Positions 12,958-24,985 of a stretch of 64,000 nucleotides of DNA are shown here, one piece after another. The notes beneath the pieces are model-generated. The model was not told the origin of the DNA. It worked only from the letters and a program-made list of their open reading frames with translations, and made no database searches. The DNA is taken from assembly GCF_000005505.3 (NCBI RefSeq), contig NC_016132.3, positions 5,766,001-5,830,000 on the forward strand. The letters run 5' to 3'. Each line of letters starts with the position of its first letter. Positions within the stretch are counted from its first letter, which is position 1. The position numbers and the translations under genes were made by a program. This stretch comes from Brachypodium distachyon (lineage: Eukaryota; Streptophyta; Magnoliopsida; Poales; Poaceae).

Positions 12958-13348
12958 ATGATTTCAAAACAAACGTGCTAGTCTTGTTTATCATTTTTGT
13001 TTATTTCGTAGAATTTTCAAAAACAAAATTAGACTTCATCTTTTAAGTATAATTATATACATAAGTAGATCGGGCTAGTGCATTTCAGTTTTTCCCATTT
13101 ACATGTGTATATTTGTTGCATTTTTCTAACTTCGATTAGAGAAGTGAAAATTCTGTAGGAATTTCAAATAGGACAAAAAATAGTTGTCATAGTTGTTTTT
13201 TGGAATTATTATATCAAAAAAATGTAGTCATGTTCTTATTAGTTTGAATTGTAACAAATCTACCTATGATTCTATTTATTTATTTTTATGATATTTGTTT
13301 GTACATATATTCATAACTACTTTGTAATATTAATTTTTTTTTGTATAT
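12958..13348. other. 3' region of the YUCCA gene
   Basis: This AT-rich sequence follows the stop codon and probably includes the 3' UTR and poly(A) signals. No other feature is visible before the LTR-like block that begins at about 13349. Confidence 0.4.
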
Positions 13349-14245
13349 GTTGTTGTTCTCGACAACAATTAGAGTAAGGGGTGCCAATGCTCGATGGCAC
13401 AAGCACGGGAATAAAGGTAGAACGTGTACGCTGGCCTTATAGCGAAGGTCGCGGTACACTTGGACAAGTTGACACGTCGATATTTTTTGAATAGGTTCGG
13501 TCGACCCGCACTGCGGGTGCGACTTAATCCTATGTTAGGAAAGGCTTCGGGGGGGTTGTTAGCCTAGGGCTTGGGCCGAGCGGATCTTCCCAAGACATCT
13601 TTCGGCGAGAGGTTCGTTGGGGCTGTCTCGTACTTGGACCGAACGCGTCTTTCCAAGTATCGAGGTTAGGCTACTCTCGGAACTCTAACCCAACCCCTTC
13701 TCCCTCGAGCCCGAGCCAACCAAGGCTAGCTCGAAGCCTCGAAACTAGAGTCCCCTAGAAGGCTTCTTCGAGGCCGATCGACTTCGAGTCGAGAGCGGCG
13801 CGCGAGAGCGAACCTTAGAGGGAACACTCTAGCCCTCTCCCCTTGAGTTTATTCAAGTGAGAGTGAGTGATACATGCCCTCATGGGGGGGTATTTATAGC
13901 CTAGGGGTCCATGACAAAAGACCATGACTACCCTTGAGGGAAAGAGAAAAGTGGGGGCGAAATGATAAAAGTAGCTCTTTTGGTCCATAACTTTTGTGTG
14001 CACCATGAGAGGAGAAAGGGGCTTGGTCCATGGTCCACCATGGGCTAAGGGCCCCCTCCTCTCACCTTTCTTGCCCCCACTCTAACTCATTTGACCCTTT
14101 GACCATGGCATGAGAGGCTTGACTCGTTGACTACTCTTCCTTTGCCACGTAGGCGTCTTGACTTGTGCTTGCGAAATGTTGACTTGGTCGTCGCCACGTA
14201 GGATTTACGGCCCGGCCCATATAAGGATTTTATTTTACTGCAACA
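13349..14245 (-). mobile_element. Solo-LTR candidate (minus orientation)
   Basis: This is a block of about 0.9 kb unlike its AT-rich flanks. The outer ends read TGTTG...CAACA, the TG..CA inverted termini expected of an LTR. Read on the minus strand it contains a good promoter box, CTATAAATAC (about 13890-13899), preceded by CATGGACCCC and followed by a CACTCACTCTCACTTGAATA leader-like phrase and a GC-rich tail. No gag-pol coding sequence lies on either side, so it would be a solo LTR left by recombination. The 5-bp flanks (TATAT and TCATA) do not match, which weakens the exact limits. Confidence 0.5.
13890..13899 (-). promoter_or_regulatory. TATA box inside the LTR candidate
   Basis: The minus strand reads GGCTATAAATACCCC, a strong plant TATA context at the U3/R position of the LTR-like block. 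If active it would fire leftward, toward the 3' end of the YUCCA gene, and could make antisense RNA. Activity is inferred only. Confidence 0.45.
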
Positions 14246-17200
14246 TCATATTAATTTATTATCTAGATATATAAGTAGTTAAATTTTAAATTGGTGACAG
14301 AGAAACTTGTTTCCGATTGGTGTATATATAATCTTGAAATTTTAAATATCAAACAACATTCAGTGTGTAATATTCGTTGTTTCTTATGTCTAACCTATAC
14401 AAATATATATAGTACGAGCTATTTAGATTTAAATAAACACAACCATTTTAACATGGCACATTTACAATCTTTAATCGTCAAATTGAAAGGTAGAGAGTTC
14501 TAGTGCAGACATTACTCTCTAGTTTCTTTTATAACGATGATCTATTTGATTCAAACTAACAAATCTCTTTATCAACCCAGTATTCTCTAACCATTATTCT
14601 ATCTTTGTATCAACGATTTAGTATATGGTCAATGATTAAGTATTTCTTTCTTGAGTAATTTATCATATGGGGAAAAAAATTATTTGTGGGTATATTTACA
14701 TTTAGTGCATGGCCGATGGTTAAGTCTTTCTTCCTTAAGCAATTTATTATAGGATATAAATAATTTCAATTGTAGGTATGTTTGCATTGTAAATTTGATT
14801 TCTCACATATGTTGTCTATGAAGTATATATTGAGAGAATGTCCTTGCGGGTGAACAGTTGCTAGTACATCGCGAAACCTACACGTAGACCTTATAAAAAG
14901 ATTCTGCCGGTTGCAGATGATATTTTCTATGCATTGCATAGGCTTTCTTAAGGTATAGTCATCATTGTAAACACTATTTATCCCAGGTGAAACTCATCCA
15001 CCATTGACCTCCTTTTGATCATAATCTACCAGCAACTTCAAAAGTTAAAAAATAAGTACCAACCGAGAGAGACGAGATGGAGCATAATACTTAAAATGTG
15101 TTCCTCAATCACATGTTGTGTATATCCATAGTTTCTATTTATGAAGGATGTTATCGATCCTATAGTTTTTTTTTATAGAAAAGACACCCAAAGGGCATCT
15201 TAGATGTTGTAATTGTCAAAGGAAACAGAAGATAGTACAAGTGATGGACAACAAGCCGCAAAACGACCCAAAACAATAAAATTACATATAAAAACATATT
15301 GGCCGCCTTCTACCTTCCCTTGCTCTTCGATCGGAAGATTGGAAAGTGCACTCAATATGCAGGAGTAAGGGATAGGGACACCAGCATACACCTGCACGAT
15401 ACATGTCTTTGAAGACCTCAATAGCCACTCGCAGCAAACAATGAGATCTAGTAGTCGCCGATCAAACATCGGTTTGAGGCAGAACACATCGAAAGAAAAG
15501 GACGAAGTCGCCACTTCAGAAACCATCCAACTATTTCCCTTGATAGACCCACAACTACCAAGATCTGAAGAGAACCAACTATTTCCCTTGACGCAAACCC
15601 TTACTGGCCCATCGTTGACGCCGAAACAGACGCCCTCGTGGTAGGCAGAGGGCAGAGAGACCTTACTCCAACGCCCCATAGAAGGCCTCTCATGCATTCA
15701 CCTTCTTGAGCCATTTTTCTGCAATCTAGCCATTTCTAAATATTGTATAACTCTTTTTGAATGTTTCTAAATATAAGATGCTCTGGTTTTGGCTAAATTT
15801 TTTGATGAAGAAAGTTTTGTCTAAGTTTGACCAAGTTTAATTTATAGAAAAACGGTTTTGTTATTTCTTAGCGAATTGAGAAATACTATTTTTTAGTCGA
15901 TGATAACAACCTTTTGATTCAATCACTGAGATTCGTGCAAGATTAATGTAGGTCCGATGGATAAAAAAATCATCATTAGATGGCTACGACTGTCGACCGA
16001 AAAATAAGTATTTCTTATTTTTTAGAGGACTGAGAAATAGACGCTCCCATAAAAAATCTATACTAAACATCGGCACTCTTCTCGTAGCTGACAAATGTAA
16101 GGTGTTGGGCGAATCTACTGATGTTAGGAGCCACTTACCATATTGCCATCCGCCTTAATACAAACTCTAGTAATTCTCCTATCGCTATCAAGATGACCAA
16201 AGACTCCAATCATGAGAGGAGGAAATATCAGGTGTTAAACTCCTGTACACGATGCCGTTATCACTGTACACCCGATAGAGCACGCACGCACGCCGCATGC
16301 TTTGCTAACTGGCTAGTCGTAGCAGTACACTAGTACCTTTCAAGGAAGAAACCTTCCTATCCAAGATTTATATCGGCACCGAGAAGCAGAGTAGTACTAC
16401 CGATGAGCTAACCTGAACAATCGATCCTGAAAAAAGTGACAGCGAGCTGCATTTGCCCCTGGCATGGCACGGATTAGCATGGAAGGAATCGACCAAGTGC
16501 CCGGTTAAAGTTGACCTGCATGCGCGCCATCGTTTCCTCGGTGGAGGAGATGAACAGCGACCGGAGCTTATTAGGAAGAGATCGATGATCAGTACTTGCA
16601 ATATATTCATGGCTGCACGTGGCCGGGCCGGAATCTATTGTTCGGGAATCGGATCGCCCGAAATGATTGAGCAGAGAAGCATCGATCCCATCGTGCCTGG
16701 GGGCAACTTGCCGATCGATCATCAGTAGTGGCGGTCCCGAATGCCTTGACAGTGTACTCCATGCAAGAACACAGTGGCCCGGAGGGGATGGAAGGCAAGG
16801 CAGGGAACGGGATTCGAGATTCAGCGGCAGCTAACAAGAGCAACCGAGGCAGGCCATATCCGGGTTACCGGGTCGAAATGCGCCGACCTGACACCGCCAC
16901 CGCCGGTGCAGCGCAAGGGCGACACTTGTGCTCTCCGGCGTGCGTCCACTTCGTCGATCCGACGGGCCAGGGAGCTCTACGTTTCTTTCAATCAAGCCCC
17001 ATTGTGTGTGCAAACGGGAGAGAGAGAGAGGGACAGCGGGCACAGACAGACAGGAGACGGAGCTTTGTCATTTCATCGATCCCTTTTCAGGCATTGAGCA
17101 TATCAGATGGATAATCATGAGGGCCACACGGGGTTAATTGTGTCTGGTCCCGGAAAACGATTTCCATTAGTAGGTGCAGGCCGAGGTAAGCTTAGCTAGC

Positions 17201-18938
17201 TGCTTCCATGCCACATCCTGCCTGGGCCAGCTGATAGATAGCTGTGTTGTGTGCAGCAGGGCAAAGGCAGGACGGCGTGCGTGTTTAGCCGCAGGGGTTA
17301 CTTTGCTTTACGGCTTTACATGGAGAGTACATATTCTATTACCGACGGTGGAAAAGGTTTGCCCAACTTCACGCACTAATCATTGTTCCAGTAACCTGCC
17401 AGCAGAGGGAGGATCGACCGGCGATATGATCTCCCCCACGCTTGTGATTCTGAACAATCGTTAAAAGACTCTTTGCACCCTGCGTCTGTTTGACCGGCCG
17501 AGGCAACTATATATCTGTAGTGACCTGACGTCGTACCTCCATGATCAGCTACACATGCAATGCAGGCGACTGGCAAGCAGTACACAAAGTGATGAAGCAA
17601 TGATGCGCCAGAGAAACAGGGTCCTGGCCGGCCCGGCCATTAGACAGCAACCATGCACCTTGGTTAGATTCCCCCACACCGAAAACACCTCTCCCTGGAT
17701 CGGAGGAGATCCAGAATCCAGAGTAGCAGCTACTAGCAAGTGTGCCGTAGTGGCCAGCAGCCAGCGTGCCAGGAGCAACGCGGCCGCGCTATTGGCCGGG
17801 GGTCCTCAGTCCTCTGTAGGTCGTGCTCGTGCCGGCCGCTAAAAACACACGCCACAGAGTCACAAATCCCACCGATTGACATGGTGTGTCCAGATCACCG
17901 GGGGCCGCCGGCCGGCTAGCTTATGATGCGATCGCAGCTCCTGAAATAATGAAAAAGGGACGCCAGTAGGCCACTCGCCCTGCCCTGCCCTGCCCCACGC
18001 GCGCTACGTGAAGGAGAGAAAAGACCGAAGGCTTTTGCGGATCGTGTCGTGCCATTTTTGGCAGCGCAAGCGAAGGGCACCCGGCCGTGTCCCGGGTCAA
18101 TTAATTGTCGCCCTCGGCCTCGGCGTTTCCCCAGCGAGCGCTGGGAGATCCATCACATCGCCGGATCATTGTAGCTAGTGGTTGTGGACCTTGTGGTGGC
18201 CGGGTTGGCCGGGTGTACTTTCGCCAGAAGATGTTTGCGAGTAATCGCTCTCCGTCGCCGGTAGATTCAGAATGATTGACTGATTTTTCAGGCAGCCCCT
18301 GCGAGAAGGGGGCACATCGGAGACGGACAGGACGTGCCAAACGATTGACATCTTGTCATCTGCCACTCGAATATTTCAGATTTGACCGTTTGATGGCGGA
18401 TTACCGTACTTTCTCGACCTCCTGTCATAGGGCACCAGTGCCAGACTGCCAGTCTTGACGTACTCTCCAGTAGGGAGACAGCATGCATGCAAAATTTGCA
18501 ATCTGGGACTGGGAGGTCAAGGGCTCAAGGCGTTCAGGGAAGTTAGAGGCCTGGCTCCTCCGAATGTGGCCCAAAAAACCTACTACCGGCCCATACAGAG
18601 CGAGATGGGTGCACAATTGCAAAGGCCTCACATTCTCTCAATTTTTTTTTTTTTGCAAAGGCCTTACTTTCTCAAAAGAGAATCTTTCAAAGGCCTGCGT
18701 ACTGAATAGACGGGTGACATCCTTTTCTTTTTTGTTCTAAACAAATCTTTTTCATATATATATAGACCATACCAACATCTAAACTCTAAATTAGTTTTAC
18801 AAATCTGTCATGGTATATATCTTCGTATTATACTTATCTGATATTATAGGTGTTAACACATTTTCTACAAACTTAGCAAGCTTTAAGAAGTTTGACCTAG
18901 GACAATTAAGCTAGAACATCTTATATTTAGGAAGGGAG
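14246..18938. other. Long spacer, no gene recognised
   Basis: These 4.7 kb contain no exon that I can support. The part at 15165-15715 looks like a minus-strand retroelement tail. It has a T-run followed by AGAAAAGACACCCAAAGGGC, and a 17-bp direct repeat (CCAACTATTTCCCTTGA) at 15527-15543 and 15575-15591. From 16450 to 18640 the base composition rises towards 50% GC and short frames appear on both strands, but none has a recognisable motif or usable splice signals. I saw no tRNA or known miRNA core sequence. Confidence 0.4.
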
Positions 18939-20197
18939 TTGGCAGCATTAACAAATGTTCAGTTTTCCCTTGATGTTCTATTCCTGGTGAAACAAAGGTT
19001 AATATTCTGTTGTCGGGTGATGTACTGTCCTGGAATGAGAATTCAGTCTGCACTTTTTACAATGTTGACGATGGCGATGAGATCCTGCAAATACCTCTTG
19101 GTGTTGAAGGTTGCACAAATTATGCTTCATGGCCTTCCTCCAAAGCGGGTGTTTACGCTGTCATGTCTGCTTACAATCTTGCTCGCACCTCTTGGTGTTG
19201 AAGGTTGCAGCAAGTCTGGAGGTGGATCCTCATCAACTACTGCAAACATGGAAAAGGATGTGAAACAAACAGATGTTTTTGAGTCTAGGATGAAGTGTCT
19301 GACTTTTCGTAGAACTCTTCGTGAGGATACTTTAGAAATGTGGAAACAAATGGTTAATCTGTGCATTCATACTCATTTGAATGCTGAGAATGATCAATGT
19401 ATATGGAAATTAACTAAATCTGGCAGTTCACTGTAGGTTCGCTGTATAGGATGTTAAAGGACAAACAGGTTGTAATTCCTTATGTGCATCTATGGGAAAT
19501 TTAGAAAAAAAAATTGAAAAGTCAAAATTTTCATGTGGTTGATGGGCAAAAATAGTATTTTAACAAGGGTTAACCTAGTTAAAAGGGGATGGAGAGGATC
19601 TTTTTGTGGATCTAAGGAGACCATCGACCATTTATTTTTTACGTGTCCAGTTGCTAAGTTCTGCTGGAGTATGGTAAGTTGTACATTTAATTTCAACAAT
19701 GTGCCTGAATCCATGGGGGACTTAATGAACAACTGGTTGGTGAAATTTAAAGGAAAGCAAAGAACTTTGTTAGCTATAGGTGCAGCAGCACTGAGTACAT
19801 GGAAGAGTAAAGGACAACTTAACGAACGTACTAATGTCATCTTCTCCGTTTGCCATTGGATCACATACTGGGTGTGGGTTTCAAAAGGATGCTGACCGGG
19901 AAACCCTGAAACAAGAAATTACCAGATTATCCCGGATTTCATCTGAAGTCTTTGATCTATGGTTGGAAACCAACGATGAGAAGAGTTACAATCGAGTGAA
20001 GCTGCCAAAGCCTTCAATAGTAGATGTTTGTAGTAGCTGGTTCTGAACTTTCTATGGGGCCTGAGTGGAGGCAGCGAGGTTGGCTCTCTCTGAAGATCTT
20101 TTATTTTGTTGTTGAACCTCTAAGCAGACCTCGAAGACATTTGTGGTTCGTTGATTTTATTAATGAAATCTGGGGATGCTCCTTTATTCAAAAAAAG
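18939..20197 (+). mobile_element. Rearranged LINE relic (zf-RVT region)
   Basis: Fragments of the C-terminal part of a plant LINE polyprotein lie in order but in broken frames. These are GDVLSWNENSVCTFYN with WPSSKAGVYAVMSAYNLART (about 19015-19190), CIWKLTKSG (about 19400), MLKDKQVVIPYVHLW, and ILTRVNLVKRGWRGSFCGSK followed by ETIDHLFFTCPVAKFCW (19551-19670). The last is the zf-RVT cysteine/histidine module with DHLFF.CP.AK.W. The 3' end is near 20197, where TAATGAAATCTGGGG and TTTATTCAAAAAA form the tail. Stops, frameshifts and a duplicated 23-bp block show that it is dead. The RT domain itself is missing. Confidence 0.75.
19093..19209 (+). repeat. 23-bp direct repeat inside the LINE relic
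   Basis: ACCTCTTGGTGTTGAAGGTT followed by GCA occurs at 19093-19115 and again, perfectly, at 19187-19209. The 94-bp offset joins two parts of the LINE reading frame that are not normally adjacent. This suggests template switching or repair-mediated rearrangement rather than simple point decay. Confidence 0.9.
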
Positions 20198-21218
20198 TAT
20201 TTTGGATTTAGTACAGAGTTAGTATAGATCGGAGGGACTAGGGAGTAGTATAAAACACATCCAGATGTGAGAAACTTGAGTGCGACGAACAATGGAAACA
20301 TACCGAGTAGTAGTCAGCAAACTTTTTGTTACGGGCTCTGTAAGCGGTTGAGCTAGCAACACTGAAAACGGATCATGCTTGGACAAGGACGCGAAGTTCC
20401 AAGACAAAGCAATGGTCTAACAGAACTGTATCTTTAGTATACCTGGGGTTCTCCGTTCTCCAGGGTTCTCGGGAAGTCGGGATACACCTTGTGTAATCAG
20501 AAGCGACAGCTGCTTGGTTCCAACAACCGGACGGAATTTACCAAAAGTAGTGGCGCAAGATTGCACGCAAATGACAATTCCATGTCAGCCACAGGTGAGT
20601 GAGAAGAGCTGCTCTCATTTGCCTTCCTCTTCCTGCTCCTGAACCTGAAGGCAGCTCCTGAAAGCTGCCCCTTTCCTTTTTCCTGCCAATGAAGCTCCTA
20701 AGAAAATATGCATTTCCATGCATCACTCTCACTCGCTGTCGCACGTGAGGAGTTTTCAAAGGAACTCATGGCTTTTCAAGGTAGAACAATCCCAATAAAA
20801 CACTATGACCTGTGTCAGACGAACTCTCATCAATGCATATTGATCCGACACCTGCTGGCAATTAACCCATTGTCTTCAATGATTTATGTTCTATAATACG
20901 GAGTACATACACATACCAATATGTAATAGTCCTATAGTAGCATTTCCCCAAACACATTGGGGGAATTGATCGTCGTGATCAAGAAGTACACCTACAGAGC
21001 CAATCTCTGCCCATTCCTGCAGGCACTAACCACTCTCTGAAAATCACGCATTCACGCCTTGCTGCAATGGTATGATGATCCCCGTAACCACTTCCCAAAG
21101 AATATACTAGCCTATGTACAACACCGCGAACCTGCATATCGGTGCTTGGCTCCAAGCTGCCGCGAGCGGCTCCAACCTTTTGCAAATGGATGGAATCGCA
21201 TCGATGATCTTGACAGTT
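20198..21218. other. Spacer and 3' region of the carrier gene
   Basis: A short MITE-end-like phrase (ATCGGAGGGACTAGGGAGTA, 20228-20247) follows the LINE tail. The rest is AT-rich, with no gene. The last few hundred bases before 21219 probably hold the 3' UTR of the minus-strand carrier gene. Confidence 0.35.
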
Positions 21219-23047
21219 TCAGTTCTCCTCCATGACCAGCCTCTGACCGTTGTTGGTGACCAAGAACCGGAGCGCGAGCTCGTAGGCCGCGAAGATGGCG
21301 CCATTGACCACGAACGCGCGGGCCACTGCGGTGCCGAGCCCGCGCCACAGCACGGGGAGCCCTTCCTCCCGGACGCTCTTCCTGAAGCAGTCGACGACGC
21401 CGCGGTACCGCGGGTGCGCCGACGCCGGCTGCGCCTGCAGCCGGGACTTGACCACGTCCAGCGGGTAGCAGCAGACCCAGCTGGCGACGCCCGCGAGGCC
21501 CCCCGACACGAGCATCGTGGCCAGGGACTCCTGCTCCGCCTGCCCAGTCCGGCAGCCCGGGTGCAGCGCCTCACGCGCGCGCTCGTACGTCCAGAAGTAG
21601 ACGCCGTGCGAGGGCGCGTCCCGGAGCGCGGTCACGGCCAGGCCACGGTAGACGCCGCGGAGGCCCTCGCGCCGGAGGATGTCCCGGGCCATGTCCAGCG
21701 GCCCCGGCGGGCGCCGGTGCGCGTCCAGCTGCAGCCTGATCTTGACGAGCTCTACGGGGGACAGGATGAGAGTTTGCAGCGCGCCCGTGCCGACCCCGGC
21801 GAGCGCCACGCTCGTGTAGGAGGGAGGGTCTGAGGTGTCCAGCGACCGCGAGAGGATCGCGTAGACTTGGAACACCATTGCATTCTGCAGACGAGAAGGA
21901 AAAAAAGATTTACATCTCAGCTGCTACCACCATACAGTACTGGAGTAGCATGGTACTGACATCCTCGTATAGTTGTATGACAACATAAAACATCAGGCTA
22001 GCTATACAGCAACTAAAATGCTTGCAACAAAAATTAATTGGACAATGTTAATGCTAGGCAGCGTAGTACGCTAGTACGAAGCAAGCATCATTACGAACAA
22101 ACACGAAACGTGTGCATTATCGTACGTTGAGCCTTTATTGGCGATCACAACTGAATAGACAACAGGCCACCACACCATGTGAAACCACTAGATTGAGAGG
22201 GACGCAGGGCAACATTGCGCTGGAGCTAACATGTGGAAGTCCCATCGTGTGTTGCTCATCTAAGCTTCCAACATGTCACATCAGTCGAATGCAACAACAT
22301 GTATCACGAAATCATGCATTGTACCTTTTGAATAAGGTTTTTTTTCATGTCACGCTTTGCGTGTCACTTTATCCTGGTGCTATCCTACGGAAACAGAGAA
22401 AGGACGCAAAGGCATGGGAAGCAAAATTGCAAGACTTCAAACGCGACAAGCAAGGGGACGAAAATGATTTTTCTAGCGTGTCAGTAGCGCCGTGCCGCCG
22501 TCCTACTTCCATATATAATACCTTAGGCAATACTACTTATAAGGCCATATGTAACACCTTAGGCCACTTAGTTAGTCATGTCAGTAGATTTAGCTGTCGC
22601 ATGTATGCTTCACCAAACTTTCTTGTCGAAAACGATATCCTAAGCCAACTTTTACTCGGAAAAAGGAAGACGAAACGAAAGAATTCACGACCTCCTTAAT
22701 TCCACAATCCTAATCGCACGAGAAGTTTAAAAAAAAAATCTGGAACAGAGGAGGAATGAGAAAAATGGGGTCACCTGGAAGGCGACGGAGGCGAGGGGCG
22801 CGCCCATACCGCGGTAGAGCGCGGAGGGTCCCTCGGCGCGGAGGATGCCGCGCAGCAGCTTGGCGGCGGAGGGCGGGCGTGCCGCGGCGGCGGTGATCCC
22901 GGGGCTGGCGGGCGGCGGCGGCTGCTGCAGGCGGATGCGGAGCGTGTCGAGCGGGTGGCCCGCCAGCACACCGGCCATGCCGCCGACGCCCCCCGCCACG
23001 AACTCATGCCCGCAGCTGGTCGCCAGGAACTCCGGCCAGAACTCCAT
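21219..23047 (-). CDS. BAC2: Mitochondrial basic amino acid carrier, BAC2-like
   Basis: There are two exons on the minus strand: 23047-22775 and 21884-21219. The junction CAG/GTGACC..CTGCAG/AATGCA is phase 0 and gives 312 residues, normal for a mitochondrial carrier. Three tandem carrier repeats each show the P.[DE]..[KR] signature: HPLDTLRIRLQ, SPVELVKIRLQ and YPLDVVKSRLQ. The start MEFWPEFLATSCGHEFVAGG, the junction phrase ASVAFQNAMVFQ, and LWRGLGTAVARAFVVNGAIF are characteristic of plant BAC2, which exchanges arginine, ornithine, citrulline and lysine across the inner mitochondrial membrane. The gene is linked to arginine catabolism and stress. Exon 1 is GC-rich, and the 890-bp intron shows no transposon. 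BAC2 rather than BAC1 is inferred from the N-terminus. Confidence 0.93.
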
Positions 23048-23165
23048 CGATCGGCGCGGGCCGGCCAAACGACCATCCAAGGACAGAAACACCCCCGCGC
23101 CGCCGTCGAATTGCCCCACGCACGCACGCACGCACGCGCCGGGAAAAAGGGATGGGGGGATCGGA

Positions 23166-23175
23166 TATACTATAC
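23166..23175 (-). promoter_or_regulatory. Possible TATA element of the carrier gene
   Basis: The minus strand reads GGTATAGTATATCC about 120 bp upstream of the start codon at 23047. Spacing suits a TATA box with a leader of about 90 bp. The match is imperfect and the call rests on position only. Confidence 0.35.
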
Positions 23176-23984
23176 CGAGCAGCAGGAAGGAATAAGATCG
23201 GTCGATGGCCCAAAAAAAGACTGCCCGGATCCCCCGCTTCCTTTCTGGCGCCGGTTCCAAAAGCGGAGGCCCCCGAAAAGGACTCGATGTCCGTACGGAC
23301 TACTTTCGGGGGCGGCCTGCTGGACGCGCGGCGGCGAATGGAGCGGAGGTGTTTCGCGTGGGTGAATTCTGGATTGGTACAGGACGGGCGCTTGCGGCAG
23401 TAGTGGCACAGCCGGAGGAGGAAGAAGAGAGCCAGAGAGGGGGCTGGAAGTTGGAACGGGGTCGACAAGGAAAGAGATTACTGGCGGGTAGCGTTATTTG
23501 TTGGCACGAGCACGGGGAAGCGGTGGTGCGCGGTGGGCGCCAACGAAACGGCCGAGCGCTCTGCTCTTCTCTTGTCTTCTCTTTCTTTTCCCGAGCGCCC
23601 GGCGAGATCTGCTGCGTGCTTTCTTGTCTCCAAAACGAGAAGAAACGTTGCTGATTTTGATTTGCCATGCTAGTGGAGGAGTATTCGTTATGGCTTGCGT
23701 AGGGGCAGTGGGGCGAGGCGTCGTATGTGCCCATGACGAACGTACCAGTGTATCACGCTATCTATCACCGTGCCAGTTAGCACCTGGCAGCGAAACCGTT
23801 CTGTTTTGAGATGTTTTTTTGTGTGTGTTTCCGCGGCGAAGTGGATGGTACAGCCTGGCCTTCTGTTCTGTGCTGCTCCCTGTTGCTATGCTATCGTACA
23901 GGTCCATTTTGGCAGGTTACGAATTTACGTTTTGATCCGAGGTCAAATTCCCTGCACAATCTGCCCTAATTTGCTCCGCATGTA
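23176..23984. other. Upstream region of the carrier gene, no gene seen
   Basis: The sequence is GC-rich near 23200-23500 and falls to average further right. Open frames on both strands are short or low complexity and have no recognised motif. It probably contains promoter sequence of the minus-strand carrier gene. Confidence 0.35.
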
Positions 23985-24089
23985 CTCTCTCCGTTCTTGT
24001 CGAAATACTTCATGTATCTAGACGCTTTTTAGAAATAGATACATCCATTTTTGAGCAAATTTGAGACAAAAATTATGAAACGAAGGGAG
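23985..24089. mobile_element. Stowaway-type MITE
   Basis: A 105-bp element has TA at both sides and ends CTCTCTCCGTTCTTGTC...ATTATGAAACGAAGGGAG. The body (ATGTATCTAGACGCTTTTTA, GCAAATTTGAGACAA) matches the elements at 45289 and 48883. Compared with them it has lost about 8 bp next to the left end. It is non-coding and presumably was mobilised by a Mariner transposase. Confidence 0.85.
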
Positions 24090-24985
24090 TAGTACAAATT
24101 GGTATTTACATCAGGACCAAATGACACTGAGATGTTGTTGCTGGAGCTAAACGTTGGCGTACCTACATAACACCAACGATTTATTGCACTCGATCTGGAA
24201 ATCGGTGGTCCTCTCGACTCGAAGCAGTCACCACGATGAGGATATATATGTGTGGACCATGCATGCACGCCTAGTTGTACTACCGTTAGTTCAGCGAAAC
24301 TGACTTGTCTCGCATGGGACTCATCGCCCACCCAAGCGTAGATGTACACCCTCTTTAAAAAAAAAAGCGGCGACACTGCACGCATGCAGACAGGGACGAA
24401 GCCCGGGCGCCCCCCCTTGGATCCGTCCCTGCTTGCAGATGCGGAGCTGGTAACAGTGAGTTGCACTGCTCGTATATGTATCCTCCCTGCTCGTGGCATG
24501 GATGATAAGATATGTGGCCCGCAAATAAAAAGAACGATAGCATATCAGCAATTGCAGTTCTCCCCAAGAAAAAGAGATAGCTTATGATCAAGCGTGCCAT
24601 CAGCCTGTCTTCCATCACGAACTTGGACATGAGAAAAGGACTTGCGGTAGCGTACATCTGGGTGAAATTTGCGGCGGCCGACGTTGATGCCGACGCACCT
24701 CGTTGCCTACCGATGGTTCCAGAACCGTATGGACGTACGTCCGTTTGATTACCAGTGCCTTTGATTGGACCACGTATGAAATGTGCCGTTGCAATCACGT
24801 CTGGGATGGCCCTGGTCCCGTGTATTTCTGGGCGACCTTCTTTCGTGCAGTGTCGCCACGTGTGTGCTCTCTTTTCTTTCCTGGCTCCATTGTACAAAAT
24901 CTAGCCGCACACTAAAATAAGACTTCAACCGATTGAATGTATCAGGATTCGGGAAGTCAAGTGGTTATCCAACCGCAAAACATTT
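24090..24985. other. Spacer, no gene seen
   Basis: The composition is mixed, with several short frames on both strands. None has a recognised domain, a plausible splice structure or an RNA-gene signature. Confidence 0.35.

Noticed and set aside
16450..17130. Several overlapping open frames in a moderately GC-rich spacer
   Set aside because: They are short and unrelated to any known domain, and none joins to neighbours by plausible splicing.
21114..21833. Plus-strand frame of 239 residues opposite the carrier exon
   Set aside because: It is a shadow of the minus-strand carrier, which has all three carrier signatures.
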